A stretch of 64,000 nt of DNA from Oryzias latipes (Eukaryota; Chordata; Actinopteri; Beloniformes; Adrianichthyidae), in the NCBI RefSeq assembly GCF_002234675.1, contig NC_019866.2:18769311-18833310 (forward strand), read 5' to 3'. The first letter of the stretch is position 1. Every line of letters begins with the position of its first letter. The notes beneath the pieces are model-generated. The model was not told the origin of the DNA. It ran no database searches and was given only the letters and a program-made list of their open reading frames with translations. The translations under genes and the position numbers were made by a program. Positions 46,087 through 58,900 of this stretch are shown here, piece by piece.

Positions 46087-46650
46087 GTAGGTACCATAAC
46101 CAGTCGGTCTGCAATAACAGTTCGGGGTCCTTTTGACTGAGGATACGGTAGCCCCACTTGGACAAACCACGTAGCGTCGAGATCTGCTCGGGCTCTACAT
46201 ATTTTCATTTCACGTTTCCTTTTGTAACCCAAAGTTCTTTTTGTGTCTGACATTATTCATTGTAGTTTTTATAGAGAGATTTTGCCACAACCCACTTTGT
46301 CAAAAGATCTGTGGTTGTGCTGCTCCACATGAGCGAACCGTGTCTCTGAGTAGAGCAGCTGGACTCGTAGCTTCGCAGTCCGTTCAGTCAGTTCAGCTGC
46401 AAATGCACCTAATAATAATCATAACAATAATAAAAGCACGTTTAGAAGATAATCTCGCTCTTTGTCGAAGCTCTGTTTGTTTACAACGGACTGCAGAATA
46501 TCTTCTTGTATGGTAGTATCGTAATTTGTCCAGACCAATCACTATTTGACACGTCAACGGACAAACGGACAGCCAATCACATAATGTGACGTCAGCACTA
46601 GTCGAAGGTCCCCGAACGGTTGGTGCAGGCCGAATGGTTATGGCACCTAC
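46087..46650. mobile_element. Terminal-inverted-repeat element, 564 bp
   Basis: The left end GTAGGTACCATAACCAGTCG pairs with the reverse complement of the right end GTAGGTGCCATAACCATTCG. Similarity continues for about 44 bp (CTGCA, GTTCGGGG, ACC/TCC). The interior encodes no recognisable transposase. Superfamily is not determined and the target duplication is not clear. Confidence 0.65.
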
Positions 46651-46818
46651 ACCCTTTTTCCAAGTTCATCCAGAGAAGCTTTTCAGTAGTTATAGGTAAG
46701 CCTGTGGTTGTACTGGGAAGCACCTATGACTGAAGCAGTGGGGGTGTCAGGGGGTTCAAATCCTAGTCTCAATAGCTTTTTCACTGTTTTCTTGGATCGT
46801 TTGGCAAGACCCAACCCC

Positions 46819-46824
46819 TTTATT
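46819..46824 (-). terminator. apoL-like polyadenylation signal
   Basis: TTTATT on the plus strand is AATAAA on the minus strand, about 83 nt beyond the stop codon at 46907. Confidence 0.5.
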
Positions 46825-46906
46825 GTGGAAAACTGGAAGATTGCTTTAGGTAAAAGCATTTGCCTTTACATGTGAAGTCAAAATCACCCAGAACTGTTTG
46901 ATTGAT

Positions 46907-49900
46907 TCAACATAATGTTTCCCACATATTAATTAGGTAGTCAAGTTCAGCTTGCAGGTTTTTGGTCAGGTTGTTAACCGCACCCAAAAACTTGCTTTTG
47001 TCTGACTTTTTCAGCTTTTGGCCTTTCTTTTCTGTGAAATAAAGATCAATCTGACTAGAAAAGGCCTTCAGCAGGATTTCAGATGTCATTCCACTAAGGT
47101 GAAAGAGAGAAATTCCTCCATCTGTGTTCATGTTATTTTTAAAAACATTCTGCGACAGTTCTGCCATCCTCACAGCGTCCGGGTGAGCCCCATAAAACTG
47201 GGAAATCTTGTATCTTTGGAGTTCTTTCATCAATGTGAAAATGAAAGCGAGGCAGTGTTCCATGTCAACAACATTTGATTTATAGTTGTTCACGAGTTCC
47301 TCCACAGTGGATCGGTTTACCATCTTCTTGTTGGTTTTAAACGCATGAGCGCCAAAGCCTCCAGCTGATGCTGCAACACCAGCCCCAACAGCTGTAACAA
47401 TCAGTGAGGTGCCCATGGTAACTGGAGCCAAGGCAATGCCTACCACCGCAGCCACGCCTCCCACAGCACATGTGGTGCCTCCAGCGATCCCCATGGCCTT
47501 GTTCGTTTTCTTCATCTTTTCTAGTTGTGCACAAATGGCCTGGAAGCTTTTGATGCCTTGCTCAAGGCTTTCCTTACGTTTCATCATGAGGAGGTTGTAG
47601 AGACGGCGGGCCTTTCTCAAGTTCGTGGCTTTCTCTTCAAATGATCTGGCAGAGAGTGATAAGACACAAACAGATCCTTAAATTTCATAAGACAAGTCAC
47701 TGTAACATTGTAAGATGTATAACTAAATGGCCAAAAAAATAAATATCGTCAATAAAAATAATAGACAAAAGATTCCTTTCAAACCATTTGAAGTGACATT
47801 CTGACCCATCAGTTGACCTCACAGATGTCAAATAACACTGTCATCCATCTGGGAGCCTTGCTATAAGTTCTGCTATTATACAATCTAACTAGTATTTCTG
47901 CACCACACTCTGAAATAACACAGAACTGCTGTGGGTGTATTGTACAAGCGAGTCGCTGGGGTATTCAGGGGAAAACCGTTTCAACAATCTGTATTTGGCT
48001 AAGTTAGGCCCACGACACTGACACGGAACTACCCCACACCCCAGCTCTATGAACACATGCTGCGAATTTAGCTTTCCCACAATTCCGTGTGCTGCACTTC
48101 TCCGCTTCTCTAACAAATCATCCTGTGCTTTTTTGATCAATTTATTTCTGTTTGCCTTCACCAACAGCAAGAATATCTGCTCTTGATTATAATTCTATGT
48201 AAATCTCCATTTAACAAGCTGATTTTACATGGTGTCAGAATGTGCTGAAGTGAAGCAGAACACCAGACGTATGAGGGATCCCTGCATGTCCATCCATTCA
48301 GATTCTTGGGATATGGAAGAACATCACATGTTGCTCATATGTCTCCCACCACTGTCTCTGTCCATTACCCTCCCATCTCGTCCACCAACCTTGTCAGGTG
48401 AGAAACTGCTTTGGCACATTTTGGTTTTTATTTAATCTACAACTGGGTTTTCTCTTTTCAGCTGCAGATGCGGAGGTGGGTTTGAACCAAAACCACCACT
48501 TCCATGCAGCACCTCTCTAATAACATCTCTGCTTTTCCAACTTTTATCAGTCTTTTAGAAATTTCAATTTACTGAAGGAAATTGGAGTTTTTTGAAATAT
48601 TCTTTCACACAAACCCAGTCACAGTTCTTACCTGATTTCTTCCTCCAGTCCGAGGCCATATATTGGTGATATGACATTAGCCGATTGACCTAGAATTACC
48701 ACAAAGAAACCACTAAGAATAACAGGTATTCACTGGTAAATACTGACAATTTCCCCAAGTTATCCTTTCGATTTTAATGCGTTCGATGTTGCACTCACTG
48801 GATACAGTTTTTAGCCATTTCAGCAGCTCAGTGATGTCCTGGTAGAAGGAAGTTTTTATGTAAGAATTGGTTATAAACAGATTCGTATACTTTATTTAAA
48901 GTGAAAGAAAGAAGCTTACATTTGTGTTTAATGCATATATGGAGTCATAGTTGTTCAGCTCAGAAGTTGGTTGCAGTTGTGGATGAGGTTCAAGCCTCCT
49001 TGATTTCTGGAAGAGTTTTTTTTTCATAATGATTAAAAATAAATTCAATCATTGACCATTTTGGCGTTTGAAAATGTTGAGTGTGCACATTCGGCTTTGC
49101 CTTATTATGTATACTTTGTCTCTCTCACCTTATCGTTCGCGTTATCTGGAATAACTCTGAGGTATGCATGGCGACTCTCATTGTAGTAGTTTGAAGCAGG
49201 CAGTGGTAAAGGTGGGGGGACTGCCTGTTACACAAAAAAGGAGAAGCTTTATTTTTTCAGCTCAGGTGAGAATGTGAATGACATCGTGTTCCAAATTATT
49301 ATGCTAATGATATTTTTCTGTTATTTTCTAAATACTCAATGCGAATGGCAGTGAGCATAATTTTGAAGTATTTTTCAATATATGCACTAAACATTAGTGC
49401 ATATATTGAATGTTATTGAAGAAATCTCCTAAAGATAATACTATTTTTCAAGAATATAAAAAGCCCTCCAATGCACTGTTCCACATTATTACACTCAACA
49501 GTTTCACAACATTTCAGAGATTCCAAACAACTGAAAATGATAACTTGTTGAATTTGCTGCATTAGGAGGTCATATTTAGTGAAAACAAAACATATTTCAA
49601 TCCGAAACATCATAGTAGGTCAAGATACATTTAAACAGAGGACCTCGTATTTCTTGCATCTATTAAACTTGTGAGTTTTTGGAGAGTTTCTGCTTGAATT
49701 TCTTCAAGGTTTACGTACAACTGTAAGCCTCTGGCTTGCAGGTGTATGTGGATCCTGGATCCTACACCTTGATGAGACTCCAGAGACACCAGCAGCTTCA
49801 AATATGTGCTTGCTGCTTTGTAATGGTATTTTAGTAGCTGCTCTCTTGATCAAAAGTTTTTGTCTGGCAGAAACCTTCCTCATTCTGCCTTTATCTGGAC

Positions 49901-52900
49901 CAGCCCTTGTGTGCTCTGAATCAGCCACAAATCTCTTAATATATAGTACGATGACCAGCTATCACATTGAGTCTTTGAGCACCTTTCAGCATATCCCCTC
50001 AGGGGACGCACAGCGAATCAAATTTAACTGATTCGGACAAGTGGTTTGGCAAAGATTTTTTTTTTTACGCCCCTCCTGACACAACCCTGTATTTCATCCA
50101 GGCTGGGGAACGGCACAGGGAGGACTTGGGCCGCCTTTTGGCTACATAGTTAGGCAGTGGCGTGAAGGGTCTTGCCAAAGTACTCACACTGGATGAAGCT
50201 CATTGCTCTGGGAATCAAACCCTGATTGCCCGTGTACAAGTCCAACACTTAACATGAAAGTTCGGGGGAAATAAAATTTCTTACCAACAAAAAAAAAAAA
50301 ACATCTGTTCTGCACTTTGTGCCACTAAAGAAAATGTATCAAATTTCCTTAAATTATGAATCAGTTATTTCTAAATTGCATTGTTATTGTAGTTCTTTCT
50401 GAGTGAAAACAAACGTCTTCATTTAATAATTAAAAGTTGATGGATCTTTTTTTTTTAATGTTTGTTGTTACTACGTGAGTCTCTAAATTTGACATGTTTT
50501 TGTTTTCAATTTCCCCCTTCTTTGCATAAAGTAAATAAAACATTGATTAAAACCACAACTACAACTACTACAATGATTTAAATAAATCAATAAATCAAAT
50601 CAAATCAAATCAATGAGTTTGATAAATATGTGTAAATTCTTTATTGCTTTGACCACAATGTTTGAAATAAATCAATAACTCAAATAAATCAAAAACCAGG
50701 AAATGAGATCATCTTGCATGTCTGCCCCAAAGCCAAAAAGCTTATTTTAAAAAGTATTTTTTGTATTATGCTCTGTATTATTCCAGTTAAATAAATATAT
50801 CTAAGTGTCTTGGAAAAATGTTATCCGTTTTTAGACAAGCTAATGATTTTCTGAAACTGTAAAATGTCACTTGAGATAAAAACTTTTTTTCCTGTTGTTT
50901 TATCTTCATTATTACACAGCATTCGAAATCTTTTTTCATTTTTTTTAACCAAAGCTATGATTAAGTAAAATTATTAAAAGAGAAATTAGGTATTTGTTTC
51001 AATCTCTTAATATTGTTTGCCTTACCTCTGAAGTTTGATTCTGAGCTGTGGGTGGTATGTCATAACAAAGACTGGAGGAGGAAGAAGAGAGTTGTCGATT
51101 TCTAGCAACAGGAGTTGGTCTGTCAGAAATCGGAGGCCGTGGCTGTAAGAGAAAAAAATCAGGGTTAATCTTTGAACTTTTATCACTAAGTTAATTTATT
51201 TGGGTTGGGAAACCCCAACCGACTGACAAAACTATGATATGACCCTAAATTAGGAGTTGGAGCAGTTGGTTTGGAACTGCTCTTTAAAAAAAAGTTTTTT
51301 CTTTATCTTTAATGTTATTTTTTTGTTTGTTTTTTTAAATATATTTTTGTATTGTTGCTTAAGTTTGTCCAGCTTAAGTTTGTTAAACTGGTGCGGATGA
51401 TCCAAGTTCCAGTTCCAGCCTTGTCCGCCCATGTATCAAAGTGTCCTTGGGCAAGACACTGAACCCCACATTAATTCTGGTGGTTATAGGTTGGTGCCAA
51501 TGTTAGACAGCGGATCATTGTGTAAATGTGTGTGTCATTGGGTATGAATGGGCCCAAAGTGACCGAAAGGTGCTTTGGGTCTTATAAACAGCGTGATATT
51601 TCAGTCAATTCCTAGAGTCTAGTAGCCCTACATCTACATTCTGTGTAGATGTAGGGCTATAGCATTCACCACCAATGCCCTAAAAGGTCAGATGACCTAT
51701 GCTGGTTCAGTCAGCAACTGGACATCTATAGGTTTGCCTTACCTCTGAAATTTGATTCTGAAGTGTGGGTAACATGTCATAATAAAGATTGGAGGAGGAA
51801 GAATTTCCAGGAACAGGCGTTGATCTGTCAGAAATAAGAGGCTGTGGCCGTGACAGAAAAAAATCAGGTTTAATGTTTGAACTTTTACCAGTAATGACAT
51901 TTTTTTGTTACAATTACTAACCCCAAAGGTCTGACAAAAAGCTATGATATGACCCTAAATTAGGAGTTGAAGCAGCTGGCTTTGGACTTTTCTTTTTTTC
52001 TTTAATGTTTTTGTATTTTTGCTTAAGTTTGTCTTGCTGGTGGGCAATACTTGAACAATAAAAGTGCATGAATTACTACTTGAACACTCAACCAGGCTCT
52101 TGATATTAACTCCTGTCAAATTAACTTCTGGGCAACCATGGTGCAGAGGTAGGGCCGTCAACCTCTGATCGGATAATCCCAGGTCCGGTTCCAGTTCCGG
52201 CCTTGTCTACAGTGGCCCAGAAGGGTTACAACACATTAACTTACCACACAACACATTAACTCACAACACAACACATTACCTTAACACACAACAGATTAAC
52301 TCACAACGGAAGTAAGGCTGCAATTGAAGTGCTTTTATTCTGAAATTTCCACTGGGCTGAGCGGCTAACTACCTAACAAAAAGTAACGTCACAGTGAGCT
52401 GTGGAGGGAGCACCTTTTTTCTACAAAAGAAGGCAGCTAGCAGCAGTGTTCCCAAATTGGGCGGTTTTGGTTCTAAATTTGCGGGTAAAAATGGCTTTGG
52501 GCGGGTATGCATAATTTGGGCGGTTTTAGGATCGATTCAGTGTTTTTTTCCCCTCATGAATATATAATAGCGGACTACGTTAGGCCGTGTGGCTGTTGGA
52601 ATCCTATGTACTGAAGCTCAGTGAACGGCAGAGACGCTTAATGGACCGGGCTCTGTCATCTAACCTGTTGCTGGGGGTGTGCAACGCCCCGCCCCGCCTC
52701 TTAGAAGTTTGTTCTTTAAAGCTTGATACCGTGGCTGCGTGTGGGCGGAGCTACCAGCTAAAGTTGTGGTCTGATCGCTACGTGGAGCTTGTCTGTGTCT
52801 ATCAATGCATTGTAGACACAGAGAATGTGGAGAGATCAGGTTTATTATTTTCAAGAGTTCTGCATGTTAATCATTTTTCCTTGTTTGAGTTCATAAAATC

Positions 52901-55900
52901 ATCCCATAGAAAGTCTCTGCTTTTTACTCCCGCAGTGAAAGCTGTGTCTTAATCTGACGCCCGTGTTTCCATCTGACAGAGTTTGAAGCCAAAGCCCCTC
53001 CCTCGCCTCTCTACCTGCTCATCTTCTGCAGCTTTGAACCGACCCTAAAACCGCCCAAATTATGCATTCCCACCCAGAGCCATTTTTACCCGCAAATTTA
53101 GAACCAAAACCGCCCAATCTAGCAACACTGCTGCTAGCTTGTCTTGTAGAAAAAAGGTGCTCCCTCCACAGCTCACAGTGACGTTACTTTTTATTAGCGT
53201 AGTTAGCCACTCAGCCCAGTGCAAATTTCAGAATAAAAGCACTTCAATTGCAGCTTTACTTCAGTTGTGAATTTATGTGTTGTGTTGTGAGTTAATGTGT
53301 TGTGTGTTAGGTTAATGTGTTGTGTTGTGAGTTATTGTGTTGTGTTGTGAGTTAATGTGTTGTGTGGTGAGTTAATGTGTTGTGTTATGAGTTAATATGT
53401 TATGTTGTGAGTTAATGTGTTGTGAGGTAAGTTATTGTGTTGTGTGTTAAGTTATTGTGTTGTGTTGTCACCCTTCTGGGCCACGGTACTTGTCTGCTCA
53501 TGTATCAAAGTGTCCTTAGGCAAGACCCCCCACATTGATTCTGGTGGTTATAGGTTGGTGCCAATGTTAGACAGTGGAGCCGCTATCAGCGCGTAAATGT
53601 GTGTGTCAATGGGCATGAATGGGCCTAAAGTGAGCATAAGGTGCTTTGGGTAGTAAAGCACTATATACGTATACACTATTTACCACTCTCACATTGTAGG
53701 ACAAACTTCGGGGGGGGGGGGGGTAAGGAAGGTACATTGGGGTTAAAAAGACAAAGTACAGTAGAACAGCTTAAGTGTGTGAGTAGTATGACATTTCAGT
53801 CAGTTCCTAGAGTCTAGTTGTCTTACATCTACATGCTGACAACGTTAGCATTCACCACAAACCCCCTCAAGGCTGGTTCAGTCAGCCCAGCGCGACTGAT
53901 AAGGGTTTGCCTTACCTCTGAAGTTTGATTCTGAGCTGTGGGTGGTATGTCATAACAAAGACTGGAGGAGGAAGAAGAGAGTTGTCGATTTCTAGCAACA
54001 GGAGTTGGTCTGTCAGAAATCGGAGGCTGTGGCTGTAAGAGAAAAAAATCAGGTTTTAATGTTTGAACTTTTACCATTCAACTAATATTTTTCTTTTGTT
54101 AAGAGTTCTTCACATCAATGGGAAACCCCAAACGGCAGACAAAATGTTATGACATAACCAAAAGTTTGTCCAGCCGGTGGGCAACATTTGTAAAATAAGA
54201 GTAAATAAATTACTACTACTAAAATGAAGAAGAAGATGAAGGATTTCATTGTTTTTGAGGAATGGAAAGTTGTGGCTAAAACAGAGAAAAACATGCTTTT
54301 ATATTTATTAATAAATCAGGACTTTTTTGATATTTACTTTACACCACATCAAAATTCCTGAACTCCATCTATACTCTAGGCCAGGGGTGCTGAAATCCAG
54401 GCCTCGAAGGCCAGCTAGTTTTCCAGAAACCCTACCTTATCTGCCGTTGATTACTAGTACCTGGATTAGGTGTGTTTAGCCAATAAGGAGCTTCAATGGC
54501 AGGATGGTTGGAAAACATCTAGGACACCAGCTTTCAAGGCCTGAATTTTGGCACCCCTGCTGGACTAAACTTAAACTGGTTTGTTTTGGGTACAAATTAA
54601 AAAGAACATGAAGGATTACAGAATTAATGTACAGTGGATTAAAAAAAAGTTATTTCACTTTAGAAAGAAAAGTTTGATCTGTGATATTCATCATAGATGC
54701 ACTTCAACTGTGGTGAAGAAAATAAGTATTTGGTCAAAAACAAAATTTCCTTTAAATACTTTTTAGTATAACCTTGGTTGTCAATGACAGAGATCAAGAG
54801 GTTTCCTGTAGATCCTCAATTGTGGTCCATTCTTCCAAACAGATATTTTCAAAAGAAGTGGGCAACAGATGTTAAACTCCCTTCACTGATTCTCTGTTGG
54901 ACTGAGTTCTGGAGACTGTCTAGGCCTCCTGAGAATCTTGAAGTGTCATCAACAGGTTTGATGACAGAGCCCATTGGGCGTCTCTACCTGGTGCGTTCAC
55001 GGAGCTTCAGTACAGCCGCACAGCCTAATGTAGTCCGCTATTATATATTCATGAGAAAACCGCCCAATCTGGCAACACTGATCCCGCGGGTTGTTTTTTT
55101 TTGCCGCCCGTTCCCCCCCGCAGCACAATTCAAACCGCCCGCTCCCGCGAGATTTGCGTTGGGTCCGGCGGAACCCAATCCAAACGCAGCCCTCTAGTCA
55201 GTAGGCTAAGCAGTGATTGGTCGAAATTCGGCTTAGTCATCATTTTATTGACAAACACTCTCACCAATCTGGAGTGAACTTTTTGGAAGTCCCCACACAC
55301 CTTCCACCGAGAGCGGCTTACACAAAATCTGTCAAACATTTTGAATGTTCAACGTGTGACCAAATACTTTTATTGAGGTATCTGATTGGCCAGTTTTTAA
55401 ACTTGAATGACTTGCACTACAGAAAAAACATCGTGAAAAAAATAAAGATTAACAAGAATGTGTTTAAAAAAAGGTAGCAGAGCGAGAATGGTATTTCTGA
55501 CAAATAGCCATTACTCTATATAGTTCTATGGGATTTTGGCTTGCTGGAGTCAGCGCATACTTCCTATTTAGAACGTCAGGGGGGAGGAGTCATTCAATCC
55601 AAATCTCATACACAGTCAATGATTGGACATCACGCAACCATGATTCCCAAGTTTAAAAATTACTCCATGTTAATCTGTGAATCAGACCCATATTGTATGA
55701 CCTCCTCCACCTAAAATCGCCCCCAAGAGACAGAAGACCTACCTTGGCTTGGTCAGCCCCACTGGAATCCTGGGGGTTTCCAGAAAGTGCTGGTGGGACA
55801 GGTCTCTCTTTCTGTGCCCCGATGAAGCTGACTGACAACCGTTTGTTTTGCTGAGGTAATTCAGAGTATCTCTAGACAACAAAATATATGAATATGAGAG

Positions 55901-58900
55901 CATTGAACAGAGGAGCTTCAACCTAAAACCTTCATTCTTAAACCAGTCAAAGCAAACATACAAAGTTTGCATCAAAGTTTGGAATACACCATATTAACCC
56001 AGTCCTTTTCTGGATCATTCTCATTATTTCAGGGCAAATATAGATAAGTTCTCAGTCAATAATTGGACACCAGGCAACCTTGATTCCCAAGTCTAAATAC
56101 TCAACTCAATTTATCTGGGAATTAGCCCGAAATGAGAGGATCTCCTCCACCTAAAATCCCCCTCAAGTCAGCCCAGTGACACGGTTTGCTTGTTTTGTTT
56201 TTGGTTTTCACTCTGTGATCTTGTGCAGGTCTGCTGTGGCTTCTTCCTCTTGCTCCGCCCACTCTCCTGTGCTTCCTGCTGGAGTCCACAGCTGGCCCTT
56301 GTTAGTTCATTGGGTTGTCTGTCTATTTAAGCCACCTTGTTTTGTATCTCTTTGTTGGAGCGTTTGTGTTCTACACCTTGGTTTTGGTCTACTGTTATTA
56401 AACAGTCTTCAAACTTGGCCTTTGTATCCAGTATTACTCTGCATCTGGGTTCTTGAGCTGTAAACCGTAACATTACACTCCAACCAACATGACAGACCCA
56501 GCAGTTTTCTCAGGCTTGTGATGTCCCGTTGCCTCCAGCAGATGGAGCCATTCCACCCGATTGCCTCACTTGTCCAGGACTTGCATGGCTGCCTGTCTGA
56601 ACTGCTGGAGCTTCATGGTCGTACGACATGTCTGGAGCAGCTTTCACCTTCACCCCGACAGATAAGACTTGGTTCTCCTGAACTTTTTGATGGGACGGCT
56701 GAAGACTGCCAGCCCTTTCTTGTTTCGTGTCGGCTTCAGTTTGATTTCAACCCCAGTGAGTTTCCATCCGAAAAGAGCAAAGTAGCCTATGTCCTAAGTT
56801 TTTTGACGGGAAGAGCAAAACGATGGGGTTTGGCTGAGTGGGATCGGGCGGCGCCCCATTGCTGTTCCTTCAGTGCTTTTTCCACTCAGCTTTTGATGGT
56901 TTTCGACCCCTCCAAGTCTCACCGAACAGCTGCTTCTCAACTCCTCCGGCTGACCCAGGGGTCCAGCACTGTTTCCGAATATGCAGTAGAGTTTCGCACA
57001 CTTGCTGCCAGCACTCGTTGGCCTAACGAGGTGCTTGTGGATGTGTTCCACCAAGGACTTTCTAGCTCCTTAAAGGACGAGCTAGCAGCGAGGGAGGTTC
57101 CTGAAGATTTGGAGGCCCTGATTGATCTCGCCACCCGGATCAACCGACGCATGAGAGAGAGAGAGCTCTGGAACGGATCGTTCCTGGCCCTACGACACAT
57201 CACGAACGTCAGCGACCGACACCACCTGTTCCTACCCATCGTATTCCAGATGACTGGACTCCGTCCTCTGAGACTCCTCCGGAACCCCTGCAGGCAGTCT
57301 TGGGGCAGCTATCTCCAACAGAACGACAGAGACGCATGAGAGGTGGCTTGTGTCTTTACTGCGGGACACCCGGCCACTACGTCAGAAGCTGTCGGGCAAA
57401 ACACCAGGGCTCATCAGTGAGAGGGCAACTGGTGAGCCGCGTTTCTCTGTTTTCTCCGCCCTCTCGGCCTCCAACGACGATTCTGGTGGCTTGTGATCTG
57501 CGGTTGGGTGAGTTCGAGACTCTTATTGACTCTGGTTCTGATGGAGACTTGATATCCCAAGAGGTGGTGGACAGGCTGAGGATACCCATAGATCCCCTGC
57601 CTGCTGCCCTGTTCATCAATGCCATCAATGGAGCACTCATTCACAGAGTGTCCGCTCGCACCATCCCTGTTAAAGTGACAGTCTCTGGAAATCATAATGA
57701 ACTGATGTCTTTTTTTGTTGTTGAGTCAATGAAGCCCCCTGTCATTTTGGGCTATCCATGGCTTTGCCGACATATCCCTCACATAGACTGGGTTAGTGGC
57801 AGGATTTTGTCTTGGAGTCCATTCTGTTTGTTGAACTGTTTGAATGCTTCTACATTACGTTCTTCTGTCCAGAACACACCTGCTCCAGAACCTCCTGACC
57901 TTGGCAAGGTTCCTTCTGTTTACCATGACTTAGGTGATGTGTTCTGTAAGACTCGGGCCAAGTCCCTTCCCCCACACCGTCCCTATGATTGCTCCGTGGA
58001 TCTGCTCCCAGGAACTCAACCACCCAAAGGCCATCTGTACCCCTTGAGCCCTCCAGAGCGTAAAGCGATGGACCAATATCTTCAGGAGAGCCTTCAGGCA
58101 GGAATAATTCGCCCTCCCTCCTCCCCAGCAGGAGCAGGTTTTTTCTTTGTTGGCAAACGTGATGGTGGTTTGCGTCCCTGCATCGACTACAGAGGACTTA
58201 ACAGCATCACAGTTCGCAATACTTACCCTCTACCCCTGCTAAGTACTGCTTTTGACTTATTGAAGGGGGCTAACATATTCACCAAGCTGGATCTCCGCAG
58301 TGCCTACCACTTGGTGCGGATACGAGAGGGGGATGAGTGGAAAACGGCTTTCAACACTCCCAGTGGACATTTTGAATACTTGGTTATGCCTTTTGGGCTA
58401 ACTAATGCCCCAGCTGTGTTTCAGTGTCTCATAAATGATGTTCTCGGGGACATGATCAATAAGTTTGTTTTTGTTTACCTCGACGACATTCTGATCTTCT
58501 CCCCAGACTCTGAGACTCATGTGCAGCATGTGAGAGCAGTCCTTCAACGGCTTCTGGAGAATCAGCTCTACTGCAAGGCCGAGAAATGTGAGTTTCACAC
58601 CACCAAGACAATATTTCTCGGTCATGTGATATCTCCGGGTTCCGTTCATATGGACAATACCAAGGTCAAAGCTGTCTTGGATTGGCCCGAACCAACGGGA
58701 AGGAGACAGCTCCAACGCTTCCTTGGTTTTGCAAATTTCTATAGACGCTTCATCAGGAACTTTAGTGCCATTGCTGCCCCACTCCACAAACTAACGTCAC
58801 AAAAAGTACGCTTCCTGTGGGATAATGATGCCAGCAAAGCATTTTCAGAGCTCAAACGACGTTTCTCTGTGGCTCCCATTCTGGTTCAGCCTGACACCTC

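Larger units (their letters stand above)
51020..54100 (-). repeat. Tandem exon-intron duplication units of the apoL-like gene
   Basis: Exons 51026-51142 and 53916-54032 are 117 bp each and differ at a single base seen by eye (CCACGG against CCACAG, giving R or Q). Exon 51743-51841 is a more diverged 99-bp relative. Their flanking introns align too: GTTTGCCTTACCTCTGAA before, AAAAAAATCAGG...TTTGAACTTTTA after, plus a shared block TGTATCAAAGTGTCCTT...GGTTATAGGTTGGTGCC at 51.43 and 53.50 kb. The intron beside exon 61169-61279 keeps AAATTAGGAGTTAGAGCAGC, so that exon is an older member. The units are phase 0 at both ends, so copy number can change without a frameshift. Confidence 0.9.

Noticed and set aside
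52587-52952. 121-codon frame inside the foldback element
   Set aside because: No transposase motifs; part of it recurs inverted at 55 kb as noncoding repeat sequence.
56176-56463. 95-codon frame, found again at 60759-61046
   Set aside because: Lies inside the LTRs; identity reflects LTR identity, and there is no known LTR protein of this kind.
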